Shown here: positions 1 through 8,258 of the stretch, piece by piece
Layout of the letters: the number at the start of each line of letters is the position of its first letter
How positions within the stretch are numbered: position 1 is the stretch's first letter
Assembly: GCA_963737075.1 (NCBI GenBank)
Contig: CAVTRI010000002.1
Span: forward strand, 62,001 to 126,000
Reading direction: 5' to 3'
Length of the DNA stretch: 64,000 bases
DNA from: CAVTRI01 sp963737075
Lineage (GTDB): Bacteria; Actinomycetota; Acidimicrobiia; Acidimicrobiales; Palsa-688
Notes under the pieces: model-generated
Databases searched by the model: none
What the model saw: only the letters and a program-made list of their open reading frames with translations
What the model was told of the DNA's origin: nothing
Made by a program: the position numbers and the translations under genes

Positions 1-1
1 C

Positions 2-127
2 GCGCAGGCGCCGCCGGACGAGCACGGGAAGTACGCCGTCGTGGTGGTGACGAGCAAGCACCTGCGGCTGCTCGGGGCGTTCGTCGTCGACACGCTTCCC
101 AAGAACCTGGGCCGCCGCTTGCTGTGA
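2..127 (+). CDS. C-terminal fragment of an unidentified protein (cut by window edge)
   Basis: An open frame enters from the left edge and ends at a TGA at 125-127, giving the last 41 residues of a protein (ending LPKNLGRRLL). The hydrophobic stretch YAVVVVTS followed by a basic tail is all that can be seen. It converges on the sigma factor gene with only about 30 bases between the stops. No family is recognisable; a short-chain dehydrogenase C-terminus is one possibility but is not supported by any motif. Confidence 0.4.
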   Translation, partial: AQAPPDEHGKYAVVVVTSKHLRLLGAFVVDTLPKNLGRRLL

Positions 128-157
128 GCCGTCGGCGGGGCGACTCCGCCTCGCCGG

Positions 158-1093
<936 letters not shown>

Positions 1094-1275
1094 CTAGTTT
1101 TGTCGTCCTCTCGATGCACCCGGAGGGGTTAAGCCAGCCATATCTGGAGGCACGGCCCGCATGTCGCGCTGACGTAGGCGTGTTCCAGGGGAGTCCAATC
1201 CTACCCGAGACGTGCGTATTCGTGAAGAGTCCTTCCGTGAACGCGTTCCCATTTCTTCGTCCTCCCGGCCGTATC

Positions 1276-1289
1276 GTTGCGTACGCAAC
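1276..1289. promoter_or_regulatory. Perfect 14-bp palindrome, probable MarR operator
   Basis: GTTGCGTACGCAAC is a perfect inverted repeat centred about 40 bases before the predicted leaderless start of the MarR-family gene, at its -35 region and in the shared upstream region with the sigma factor. MarR dimers usually bind such TTGC-GCAA palindromes and repress their own gene. The binding is inferred, the symmetry is directly visible. Confidence 0.6.
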
Positions 1290-1310
1290 AAGGTTCTGAG
1301 CGTTTGGCGG

Positions 1311-1316
1311 TAGCGT
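1311..1316 (+). promoter_or_regulatory. -10 box of marR (leaderless promoter)
   Basis: TAGCGT lies exactly 6 bases before the GTG at 1323 and there is no Shine-Dalgarno sequence, so transcription should begin at or next to the start codon. The identical box and spacing occur before hemE. Confidence 0.6.
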
Positions 1317-1322
1317 GACCCC

Positions 1323-1814
1323 GTGAGCGCGCAGGTCACCGCGGAGGGGGAGCTCTGGCTGGATGCCGAAACACAAGCGGTATGGAGGCGGCTGCTCTTC
1401 GTGCACGCCGCGCTGATCGAGGCGCTCGACCAGGATCTTCATTCGGCGCATGGGTTCGGCCTCGGCGACTACGAGGTGCTCGTGCACCTGTCGGAAGCGC
1501 CGGAGCAGTGCCTGCGCATGACCGAATTGGCCGCCCGGGTGAGCCTGTCGCCAAGTGGCCTTACCCGGCGGGTCGATGGCCTCGTCCGCCGGGGTCTGGT
1601 CCGCCGCCTGCCGTGCGAGTCGGACGGCCGCGGATCGTACGCGTCGCTGACGGAGGCCGGGCTGCAGCAGCTTCGGGAGGCGGCCCCGACGCACGTCGCC
1701 GGGGTGCGGCGCTACCTGCTCGACCCGCTCGGTACCTCGGGGGTGGCGGCCGTCGGCCGGGGTCTGGTGCCGATCGAGCACGCGCTCAACGAGCGCCGGG
1801 CCCGCTCCCGCTGA
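1323..1814 (+). CDS. MarR family transcriptional regulator
   Basis: A 163-residue protein with the MarR winged-helix layout: N-terminal dimerisation helices (LEALDQDLHSAHGFGLGDYEVLVHL), recognition helix region MTELAARVSLSPSGLTRRVDGLVRRGLVRR at about residues 67-96, and a wing (CESDGRGSYASLTEAG). Such proteins sense small phenolic or oxidising compounds and repress neighbouring genes. The GTG start is supported by the -10 box 6 bases upstream. Its target is unclear: the nearest genes are itself and the divergent sigma factor, and the convergent rhodanese gene overlaps its 3' end by about 29 bases. Confidence 0.9.
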   Translation: MSAQVTAEGELWLDAETQAVWRRLLFVHAALIEALDQDLHSAHGFGLGDYEVLVHLSEAPEQCLRMTELAARVSLSPSGLTRRVDGLVRRGLVRRLPCESDGRGSYASLTEAGLQQLREAAPTHVAGVRRYLLDPLGTSGVAAVGRGLVPIEHALNERRARSR

Positions 1815-2130
1815 CCGCGGGCCGACCCTGTTCGATCCACCCGTTGGTGCCGCCGGCGACCGACAGCGCGCTATAACCCGCTTCGACGAGGGCTTTTGTG
1901 GCCGCAAGGCTGCGTCCGCCGACGGCGCAGATCACATACAGCGGGTTGGCGTCCGGGATCTCGTCCTGGCGGGCCCCGAGCTCTCCCAGGGGGATGAGCA
2001 CCGCGCCCGGGACGTGTGCGGTCTCGTACTCGTCGGGGTTGCGCACGTCGAGCACAGTCGCCCCCTGCTCGTACGCGGCGGCGAAGGTGTCGAGGTCGAC
2101 CTCGAGGTGCGCGGCGGCGGCATCGGTCAT
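1786..2130 (-). CDS. Rhodanese-like domain protein
   Basis: A 114-residue single rhodanese domain: VDLDTFAAAYEQGATVLDVRNPDEYETAHVPGA (CH2A motif) and the active-site loop VICAVGGRS, with the catalytic Cys at about residue 70. Such proteins move sulfane sulfur or act as thiol carriers. The ATG at 2130 places the start 15 bases past the pdxH stop, in one operon with pdxH and pyrE; longer upstream starts would lie inside pdxH. The 3' end overlaps the convergent marR gene by 29 bases. Confidence 0.88.
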   Translation of the reverse strand: MTDAAAAHLEVDLDTFAAAYEQGATVLDVRNPDEYETAHVPGAVLIPLGELGARQDEIPDANPLYVICAVGGRSLAATKALVEAGYSALSVAGGTNGWIEQGRPAVSGSGPGAR

Positions 2131-2144
2131 GCGTTTATTGTCGC

Positions 2145-2744
2145 TCACGGAGCCAACCGTTCGACCACCCACACCGTCCCCGCCTTGCGGTAGCGGAGCC
2201 GGTCGTGGAGGCGGGCGGGGCCGTTTTGCCAGAACTCCACCGCTGACGGACTGACCCGCCACCCGCCCCACCACGGCGGACGGGGGACTGAGCGGCCAGC
2301 GAAGCGCTCCGTGACAACCGCCATCCGCTCGTCAAGCGCCGCCCGGCTGGTCAGTTCGCGGCTCTGGTCGGACGCCCAGGCGCTGAGCTGCGAGGTCCGC
2401 GCCCGGGTCGCGAAGTAGGCGTCCGACTCGGCGGCAGCCAGGGGCGCCGCCCGGCCCTCGATGCGAACCTGGCGGCCCAGGGTCTCCCAGCGGAAGCCCA
2501 ATGCGGCGACGGGGTTGGCGGCCAGCTCGGCCCCTTTGCGGCTGTCGTGGTTGGTGTAGAAGACGAAGCCGCCGGGTTCCACCCCCTTGAGCAACACCCA
2601 GCGAAGGGAGGGCACCCCGCCGGAGGTCGCGGTGGCCAGGCACATGGCGTCGGGCTCAGACTGGCCGGCCGCCTCGGCTTCTGCGTACCACCGGCGGAAC
2701 TGCGTGAGCGGTTCCGGAGCCAGATCCGCCCGGTCGAACCCCAC
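2145..2744 (-). CDS. pdxH: Pyridoxamine 5'-phosphate oxidase
   Basis: This 199-residue FMN enzyme oxidises pyridoxine or pyridoxamine 5'-phosphate to pyridoxal phosphate. Recognisable signatures are RWVLLKGVEPGGFVFYTNHDSRKGAELAANP (FMN and substrate contacts), the C-terminal PxxWGGWRVxPxxVEFWQ block, and RLHDRLRYRK near the end, all in the usual order and at the usual length. The GTG start at 2744 follows the pyrE stop (2752) by 7 bases, and the rhodanese gene follows 15 bases later, so the three are almost certainly cotranscribed. Confidence 0.95.
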   Translation of the reverse strand: MGFDRADLAPEPLTQFRRWYAEAEAAGQSEPDAMCLATATSGGVPSLRWVLLKGVEPGGFVFYTNHDSRKGAELAANPVAALGFRWETLGRQVRIEGRAAPLAAAESDAYFATRARTSQLSAWASDQSRELTSRAALDERMAVVTERFAGRSVPRPPWWGGWRVSPSAVEFWQNGPARLHDRLRYRKAGTVWVVERLAP

Positions 2745-2751
2745 GACGGCG

Positions 2752-3321
2752 TCAGAGCGACTCGATACCGAGGTCCGTCCAGGTGAGCAGCGGCACCCAT
2801 CGGATCCCCTCCGCGGCGAAGCGCTCCCCGGCCTGCGGACCCCGATCGAGGAGGGCGGTGCCGGCCACGATGTCGACGCCGAGCTCCCGGACGCGCTGTG
2901 CGGCCTTCAGCAGCGACGCCCCCGTCGAAGTCACGTCCTCCACGATCAGCACCCGTTGTCCAGGCTGCAGCCGGGTGCCCTCCACCCAAGACGTCCTCCC
3001 ATGCCCCTTCGCTTCCTTGCGCACCGAAAACCAGCCCTTTCCCGACAGCAGGGCCACCCCGTGCGCCAGGGCGTCGGCGCCCATGGTCGGCCCCCCGACC
3101 GCGTCGAAGCCGTCTCCGACCGCGTCGAGCACCGCCTGGCTCGCCAGCCGCAGTGACGCGCCGTCGGCGACCGCGTATTTGCCGTCCACATAGTCGTGGC
3201 TCCAGCCGCCGGATGTGAGCTGGAACGGCTCTTCCCGGTGCTCGTACCCGTGCTCACGGACGAGAGCGGCGAGCGCGGACCTGGTCTGCGGATCGAGCGG
3301 CACGGTTCGGGATTCTCGCAC
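2752..3321 (-). CDS. pyrE: Orotate phosphoribosyltransferase
   Basis: OPRTase converts orotate and PRPP to OMP in pyrimidine synthesis. The 189-residue product shows the PRPP-binding loop VLIVEDVTSTGASLLKAA (about residues 124-141), the substrate segment FQLTSGGWSHDYVDGK near the N-terminus and RKEAKGHGRTSWVEG in the middle. The frame stays open far upstream, but family similarity begins just after GTG 3321; a second GTG at 3303, 8 bases after a GAGAAT box, is an alternative. It heads the pyrE-pdxH-rhodanese operon. Confidence 0.93.
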   Translation of the reverse strand: MRESRTVPLDPQTRSALAALVREHGYEHREEPFQLTSGGWSHDYVDGKYAVADGASLRLASQAVLDAVGDGFDAVGGPTMGADALAHGVALLSGKGWFSVRKEAKGHGRTSWVEGTRLQPGQRVLIVEDVTSTGASLLKAAQRVRELGVDIVAGTALLDRGPQAGERFAAEGIRWVPLLTWTDLGIESL

Positions 3322-3367
3322 GCCGTCCGACCATCCTCCGCCGCACGGATCGTCCGCCGAACGGATC

Positions 3368-3476
3368 AAATGGCGCGCCGAACCGCCAGCCCCTTCGGCA
3401 CAACGCGCGCTGAGGCGTCTCCCAGACACCTCAGCGCACCGGGTGGACGCCTCAGTGACGCTCTCGCGCGCCATTT
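3368..3476. repeat. Palindromic element with 11-bp terminal inverted repeats and an internal hairpin
   Basis: The element is bounded by AAATGGCGCGC (3368-3378) and its exact reverse complement (3466-3476). Inside, GCGCTGAGGCGTCT (3407-3420) pairs with 3424-3437 with one mismatch across a 3-base loop. It fills the divergent gap between pyrE and the GT2 gene. The size and nested symmetry suggest a REP- or MITE-like element; regulatory cruciform or attenuator roles are also possible. Confidence 0.6.
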
Positions 3477-3530
3477 GGCGCCATACCGGGCGCTGGCGGC
3501 GCGCCAGGTCGTCGAATCCCGCCTGCGACC

Positions 3531-4694
3531 ATGGCGGCCATGCGGGTCGACCGCCGTGACGCGCTGCTGGCCGCCGCATGGGTCGCCGGTGCATGGCTGA
3601 TGTGGCGGGTGCGCCCGGTCCCTGAGGTCGACGCCAGCCCACGGCCGCCCGGTCCGGCACCGAGCCCGGCTCAGCCGCGAACGGTGTCCGTCGTGATCCC
3701 GGCCCGGGACGAGGAGATCGCCCTCCCCGGCCTCTTGGCGGACCTGGCGGAGCAGACCCGTCAACCAAACGAGGTCATCGTCATCGACGACGGGTCGCGC
3801 GACACGACCGCCGCCGTGGCTCGCCGAGCCGGGGCCGACGTGCTCAGATCCGAGCCGGTCCCCGCCGGCTGGACAGGCAAGGCATGGGCGTGCCACCAAG
3901 GGTCGGTGGCCGCCGGCGGCGAGGTGCTGGTCTTCCTCGACGCCGACGTTCGCCTGGCGCCCACCGCCGTGGAGCGCGTGCTGGCCTGGCTCGAGCGAGG
4001 CGGCGGTCTGGTCTCCGTGCAGCCGTTCCACGACACAGAGCGGGCCTACGAGCGGCTATCAGCCGTAGCCAACGTCGTGGCGTTGATGGGGAGCGGAGCG
4101 TGTACGGGCCCACCACGGAGGTCGCCCACCGTGGCGTTCGGCCCATGTCTGGCCATCTCGCGCCTCGACTACGACCTGGCCGGCGGACACGCCCACGCAT
4201 CGGTGCGACACCGCGTCACCGAAGACATCGGCCTCGCGTTGCGGGTGACACAGACCGGGCGCCCCGTCGGGGTGGCGGCCGGTCGGGACCTGGTCACGTT
4301 CCGCATGTACCCCGGGGGGTGGCGCCAGATGGTGGACGGATGGACCAAGATGCTGGCCGCAGGTGCGGCCGCGACGCCAGCCCCGCTGGCGGCGGCCGTC
4401 GGCTTGTGGGTCACAGGGGCGCTGATCGCGGGAACAAGCGGCTTGCGACCGAGAGCGAAGGCCCTGGCCTGGTACGGCGCGTGGGCGGCGCAGATGCACT
4501 GGATGATGCGGCGCACGGGAACCTTCGGCCTACGGACGGCGGCCGCGTTCCCCGCGCCGCTGGTCGCGTTCGTGGCCCTCTTCGTTCGCTCGGCGCTCGC
4601 CGCGGTGACCGGGCAGGCGATTCGGTGGCGCGGACGGCCGGTGCCCGTCAGCCGGCGAGAGGGGCCGGGAGCCGGCGGGCATGGATCAGCGTGA
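3531..4694 (+). CDS. Glycosyltransferase family 2, carotenoid/hopanoid-associated type
   Basis: A 387-residue GT-A enzyme with SVVIPARDEEIALPGLLADL at about residue 52, the nucleotide-binding VIVIDDGSRDTT, the subfamily motif PVPAGWTGKAWAC, and LVFLDADVRL carrying the DxD metal site. The C-terminal third has about three hydrophobic segments, so it is membrane bound. The GWTGKxWAC motif is shared with CrtQ-like diaponeurosporenoate glucosyltransferases and HpnB-like proteins; no carotenoid genes are nearby, so the acceptor is unknown. ATG 3540 is an equally plausible start. Its 3' end overlaps the convergent helD by 47 bases. Confidence 0.85.
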   Translation: MAAMRVDRRDALLAAAWVAGAWLMWRVRPVPEVDASPRPPGPAPSPAQPRTVSVVIPARDEEIALPGLLADLAEQTRQPNEVIVIDDGSRDTTAAVARRAGADVLRSEPVPAGWTGKAWACHQGSVAAGGEVLVFLDADVRLAPTAVERVLAWLERGGGLVSVQPFHDTERAYERLSAVANVVALMGSGACTGPPRRSPTVAFGPCLAISRLDYDLAGGHAHASVRHRVTEDIGLALRVTQTGRPVGVAAGRDLVTFRMYPGGWRQMVDGWTKMLAAGAAATPAPLAAAVGLWVTGALIAGTSGLRPRAKALAWYGAWAAQMHWMMRRTGTFGLRTAAAFPAPLVAFVALFVRSALAAVTGQAIRWRGRPVPVSRREGPGAGGHGSA

Positions 4695-6999
4695 GCCGCT
4701 GGGTGGCCCTTGTCATGGCCACGTACAGAGCGTGCAGACCCTGGCTGGACTCCTCCGCGACGGTCGCCGGCTCCGCGACGACGACTGCGTCGAACTCGAG
4801 GCCCTTGGCGTCTTCCACGGCCAGCAGCGACACCGGAGTGTCCAGCGCGTCCTCGCCGGCCCGGCCAGCTACGACGCCTGCCATGCTGAGCCCTGTCGCC
4901 ACCTGGTCAAGCAGCGAGGGTGGGGCAATGACGCCAACAGTCCCCTCTTCTAACGGCGGCGCACCGGCCCCGGCACCCCAGCCCGGCGAAACCGTAGCGG
5001 CGACAGCCGTCGCCAAGTCGGCCGGCTCGACGGCGAGGATCGTCGGTTGCTCCCCGCTCTCCCTGATCGAGACGGGAGGGGTCGCGCCCGGAGACACAGC
5101 GGCGAGCACCCGCCCCGCAAGCTCCATGATCTCCGCCGGGGTGCGGTAGTTGACCGTCAGCTCGACCCGTCGGCTCCCGCGGGCCGGCAGGTGAGCGGTG
5201 ATGCCGTCCCACGAAGAGGGCGCCCACGGGCCGGTCGCCTGGGCGATGTCTCCGACAACCGTCATCGAACCTGATAGCGACCGGCGGGCCAGCATGCGCA
5301 GTTGCATTGGCGACAGGTCCTGCGCTTCGTCGACCACGATGTGCCCGTACGTGCGGATGTGGGGTCCCGACGCCCGCCGCCCAGGCGGCCCCAGCAACGC
5401 TCGAGCTTCATCGAGGAGCGGGACATCCTCATGCGTCCACGCCACGGCGTCCAACGACGAAGAACGGGGCCTGAACAGCAGCTGCCGATCCGCGACGCCG
5501 AGCGTGCCGCGCGCCGCCAGGTCGATCAACGGGGGCGCCCCGAACAGGTCGTGCACCAGCTCCTGGGGAGTGAGCACCGGCCACATCCGGTCCAGCGCCT
5601 CGGCCACGTCTTGCCGGCGGCGCAGCTCTGCCCCGAGCCCGGCGGCGGCGTCCTGGTCGACCTCACCCGGCTGCCCGTCACCGCGACGTTCCCCGACCGC
5701 GAGCTGCTGCTGCAGCTGTCCCTGCAGGTGCCGCCACAGCAGGCCCTCGACCACCCGCCGGCGGGCGTTATGCGTCCCGCCCCGGTGCTGCGCAGCCGAC
5801 ACCAGCTGCGCGGATGCCTCCGGGGAAAGCCGCAGTACAAATCGGCCGTAGGCGATCTCGACCGGCCGACGGAGGGGGCGCTGACGGTCGCGCACCGCCC
5901 GGGCAATCACCTTCGCCATGCGCGGGTCGCCCTTCAGGCGAGCCACCGCTTCTGTGTCGGACCCTGTGACCTTCACGTCGCCAAACAGCGCCGACACAGT
6001 CGACAGCTCCACGCCGGTCTCGCCAAGCGACGGCAGCACCTGTTCGATGTAACGAAGGAACGTCGGGTTCGGCCCGATCACGAGCACGCCTTGCTGCTCC
6101 AAGGGGAAGCGATAGGTGTAGAGCAGGTAGGCAGCCCGGTGCAGCGCGACGGCGGTCTTGCCGGTCCCCGGCCCGCCCTGAACGACGAGCACCCCGGACA
6201 GCGGCGCCCGGATCACCTCGTCCTGTTCGCGCTGGACGGTGGCGACGATGTCGCGCATGCGCCCGGTCCGCGCCCGTTCCAGGGTGGCGATCAGCACCTC
6301 CGAACCAGCCAGTCCCAGTTCGAGTCCGCCGTCGGTGCCATCTCCGTCAAACAGCTCGTCCTGCAGGTCGAGGAGGTGCTGGCCGTCGATCATGAAGTGG
6401 CGACGCCGCCTCAGACCCATCGGATGCGCTCCCGTCGCCCGGTAGAACGGCTCCGCCACTGGCGCCCGCCAGTCGACGACCAGCGGCTCCTGCTCGGCGT
6501 CGGAGATCGCCAGCCGGCCGATGTGAAACGCCTCAGTCCCTGCGGAGGGACTCGTCACCCCGCCCTGGGCGTCGCCGCCGGGCCGCTCGGGCCCTGCCAC
6601 CCCGCTCTGGGCGTCGCCGCCGGGCCGCTCGGGCCCTGCCACCCCGCTCTGGGCGTCGCCGCCGGGCCGCTCGGGCCCTGCCACCCCGCTCTGGGCGTCG
6701 CCGCCGGGCCGCTCGGGCCCTGCCACCCCGCTCTGGGCGTCGCCGCCGGGCCGCTCGGGCCCTTCGGCGCGGCGATCGATTCGCCCGAAGACCAACGCTT
6801 CCCGGCCGATCTGGAGCTGTTCCAGGCGGCTGAGGCTGTTGCGGACCCGAATGTCGCGCTCGGTCACGGCCTGGAATGTGCCGCCCCGCTCCTCGAACGC
6901 CTCGTGCAGCCGTTCGGACTCTGCGGCGCGCATGGCGTTCAGACGGGCGTAGGCATGATCCACATGCGCCTGCTCGGCTGCAACGTCGGGATGCGGCAT
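4648..6999 (-). CDS. helD: HelD-type UvrD-like helicase (RNA polymerase recycling factor)
   Basis: A 783-residue superfamily 1 helicase. It has an N-terminal coiled coil (HAYARLNAMRAAESERLHEAFEER), the family segment IGRLAISDAEQEPLVVDWRAPVAEPFYRAT, Walker A GGPGTGKTAVALHRAAYLL at about residue 275, Walker B VVDEAQDLSPMQLRML, and the C-terminal motif VEDAKGLEFDAVVV. Actinobacterial HelD binds RNA polymerase and dislodges stalled complexes. Between the coiled coil and the WRAP segment sit five copies of a 14-residue repeat (GPERPGGDAQSGVA), an unusual insertion. ATG 6999 is preferred over the TTG at 7017. Confidence 0.92.
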   Translation of the reverse strand: MPHPDVAAEQAHVDHAYARLNAMRAAESERLHEAFEERGGTFQAVTERDIRVRNSLSRLEQLQIGREALVFGRIDRRAEGPERPGGDAQSGVAGPERPGGDAQSGVAGPERPGGDAQSGVAGPERPGGDAQSGVAGPERPGGDAQGGVTSPSAGTEAFHIGRLAISDAEQEPLVVDWRAPVAEPFYRATGAHPMGLRRRRHFMIDGQHLLDLQDELFDGDGTDGGLELGLAGSEVLIATLERARTGRMRDIVATVQREQDEVIRAPLSGVLVVQGGPGTGKTAVALHRAAYLLYTYRFPLEQQGVLVIGPNPTFLRYIEQVLPSLGETGVELSTVSALFGDVKVTGSDTEAVARLKGDPRMAKVIARAVRDRQRPLRRPVEIAYGRFVLRLSPEASAQLVSAAQHRGGTHNARRRVVEGLLWRHLQGQLQQQLAVGERRGDGQPGEVDQDAAAGLGAELRRRQDVAEALDRMWPVLTPQELVHDLFGAPPLIDLAARGTLGVADRQLLFRPRSSSLDAVAWTHEDVPLLDEARALLGPPGRRASGPHIRTYGHIVVDEAQDLSPMQLRMLARRSLSGSMTVVGDIAQATGPWAPSSWDGITAHLPARGSRRVELTVNYRTPAEIMELAGRVLAAVSPGATPPVSIRESGEQPTILAVEPADLATAVAATVSPGWGAGAGAPPLEEGTVGVIAPPSLLDQVATGLSMAGVVAGRAGEDALDTPVSLLAVEDAKGLEFDAVVVAEPATVAEESSQGLHALYVAMTRATQRLTLIHARRLPAPLAG
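6557..6763. repeat. 42-bp in-frame minisatellite inside helD (5 copies)
   Basis: Five nearly identical 42-bp units begin at 6557, 6599, 6641, 6683 and 6725. Because 42 is divisible by 3 they add exact 14-residue blocks (GPERPGGDAQSGVA) to HelD without breaking the frame. The low divergence between units shows recent slippage-type expansion, so copy number is likely variable between strains. Confidence 0.95.
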
Positions 7000-7038
7000 A
7001 GCGGGGAACGTCCACAATGATGGCTACAGCCGGCCAAC

Positions 7039-7226
7039 GCAAGCCGCCCCGACCCCGGCACCCCAGCCACGCAAGCCGCCCCGACCCCGGCACCCCAGCC
7101 ACGCAAGCCGCCCCGACCCCGGCACCCCAGCCACGCAAGCCGCCCCGACCCCGGCACCCCAGCCACGCAAGCCGCCCCGACCCCGGCACCTCAGCCACGC
7201 AAGCCGCCCCGACCCCGGCACCCCAC
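7039..7226. repeat. 32-bp minisatellite between helD and hemE (6 copies)
   Basis: Units start at 7039, 7071, 7103, 7135, 7167 and 7199, each beginning GCAAGCCGCCCCGACCCCGG, with the last truncated and only one internal substitution (unit 5). The array fills the divergent promoter region, ending 7 bases before the hemE -10 box, so it occupies the place of any hemE -35 box or upstream operator. Confidence 0.95.
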
Positions 7227-7232
7227 CGCCGG

Positions 7233-7238
7233 TAGCGT
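7233..7238 (+). promoter_or_regulatory. -10 box of hemE (leaderless promoter)
   Basis: TAGCGT stands 6 bases before GTG 7245, identical in box and spacing to marR. No Shine-Dalgarno is visible; the -35 position lies in the 32-bp repeat array. Confidence 0.6.
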
Positions 7239-7244
7239 GAGCCC

Positions 7245-8258
7245 GTGGACCCGTTCCTCGCTGCGTGCCGGTGCGAGCCGGCGACGAGGACCCCGGTGTG
7301 GTTCATGCGCCAGGCGGGCAGGTCCCTTCCGGAGTACCGGGCGGCCCGTGGCTCGGGCACCATCCTCGACGCCGTTCGCCACGCGGAGCTTGCGGCGGAA
7401 CTGACCCTTCAGCCAGTCCGTCGCTACGGCGTGGATGCCGCGATCCTCTTCTCCGACATCGTGGTTCCCGTCGCCGCTACCGGGTTCGGCGTGGACATCA
7501 GGGGTGGGGTGGGGCCGGTGGTCGAGCATCCCTTCCGCCGCCGGGAGGACCTTCGCCGGCTGCGCCCCCTCGCCCCGGACGACGACGTGCCCTACGTTGC
7601 CGAGGCCGTGCGGATGGCGGTCAAGGAGCTGAACGTCCCTCTCATCGGTTTCGCCGGCGCGCCGTTCACGATCGCCAGTTATCTCATTGAGGGCCGACCA
7701 TCGCGCAGCTACGCGCTCACCAAGTCACTGATGTACCAGCAGCCGGCGCTGTGGGCCGAGCTGCTCGGCCGTCTTGCTGAGCAGGCGCTGGCGTCCTTGC
7801 GGGCGCAGGTCGCGGCGGGAGCCCGGGCGGTGCAGGTCTTCGACAGCTGGGTCGGGGCGCTCGACCTGGTGGACTACGAGCGCCACGTCCGGCCCGCGAC
7901 CGCCGCCATCTTCGCCGGGTTGGCAGACCTGGGCGTGCCGCGGATCCACTTCGGCGTGAACACGGGGCATCTGTTGAAAGCCATGGCCGCCGCGGGTGCG
8001 GACGTCGTCGGCGTGGACTGGCGCACGCCACTGGACGAAGCCAGACGACGCGTCGGATCCGGAGTGGCGGTGCAAGGGAATCTCGACCCGGTCGCGGTCG
8101 TGGCGGGCTGGCCGGCCGCGCACGCCAAGACGATCGAGGTGCTGGAGGCGGCCGGAGGCGCGCCGGGGCATGTGTTCAATCTTGGCCACGGTGTGCTGCC
8201 GGAAACCGACCCGGGAGTGCTGGCAGAGGTGGTCGCCCTCGTGCACGAGCACCAGTGA
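7245..8258 (+). CDS. hemE: Uroporphyrinogen decarboxylase
   Basis: HemE decarboxylates uroporphyrinogen III to coproporphyrinogen III. The 337-residue protein has the N-terminal signature PVWFMRQAGRSLPEYR, AAILFSDIVVPVAATG with the catalytic Asp, IGFAGAPFTIASYLIEG, the GNLDP loop, and the C-terminal FNLGHGVLPETDP. The GTG start is set by the -10 box 6 bases upstream. hemY overlaps its stop by 4 bases (GTGA), so the two are translationally coupled and catalyse successive steps. Confidence 0.97.
   Translation: MDPFLAACRCEPATRTPVWFMRQAGRSLPEYRAARGSGTILDAVRHAELAAELTLQPVRRYGVDAAILFSDIVVPVAATGFGVDIRGGVGPVVEHPFRRREDLRRLRPLAPDDDVPYVAEAVRMAVKELNVPLIGFAGAPFTIASYLIEGRPSRSYALTKSLMYQQPALWAELLGRLAEQALASLRAQVAAGARAVQVFDSWVGALDLVDYERHVRPATAAIFAGLADLGVPRIHFGVNTGHLLKAMAAAGADVVGVDWRTPLDEARRRVGSGVAVQGNLDPVAVVAGWPAAHAKTIEVLEAAGGAPGHVFNLGHGVLPETDPGVLAEVVALVHEHQ

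Noticed and set aside
5302..7020. A 572-codon open frame opposite helD
   Set aside because: It mirrors the helD codons, including the 42-bp repeat, with no recognisable protein.
6533..7363. Long frames of Arg/Gly/Ala repeats across the minisatellites
   Set aside because: They only translate the tandem DNA repeat in a frame opposite or offset to helD and hemE, and have no start signals or family similarity.
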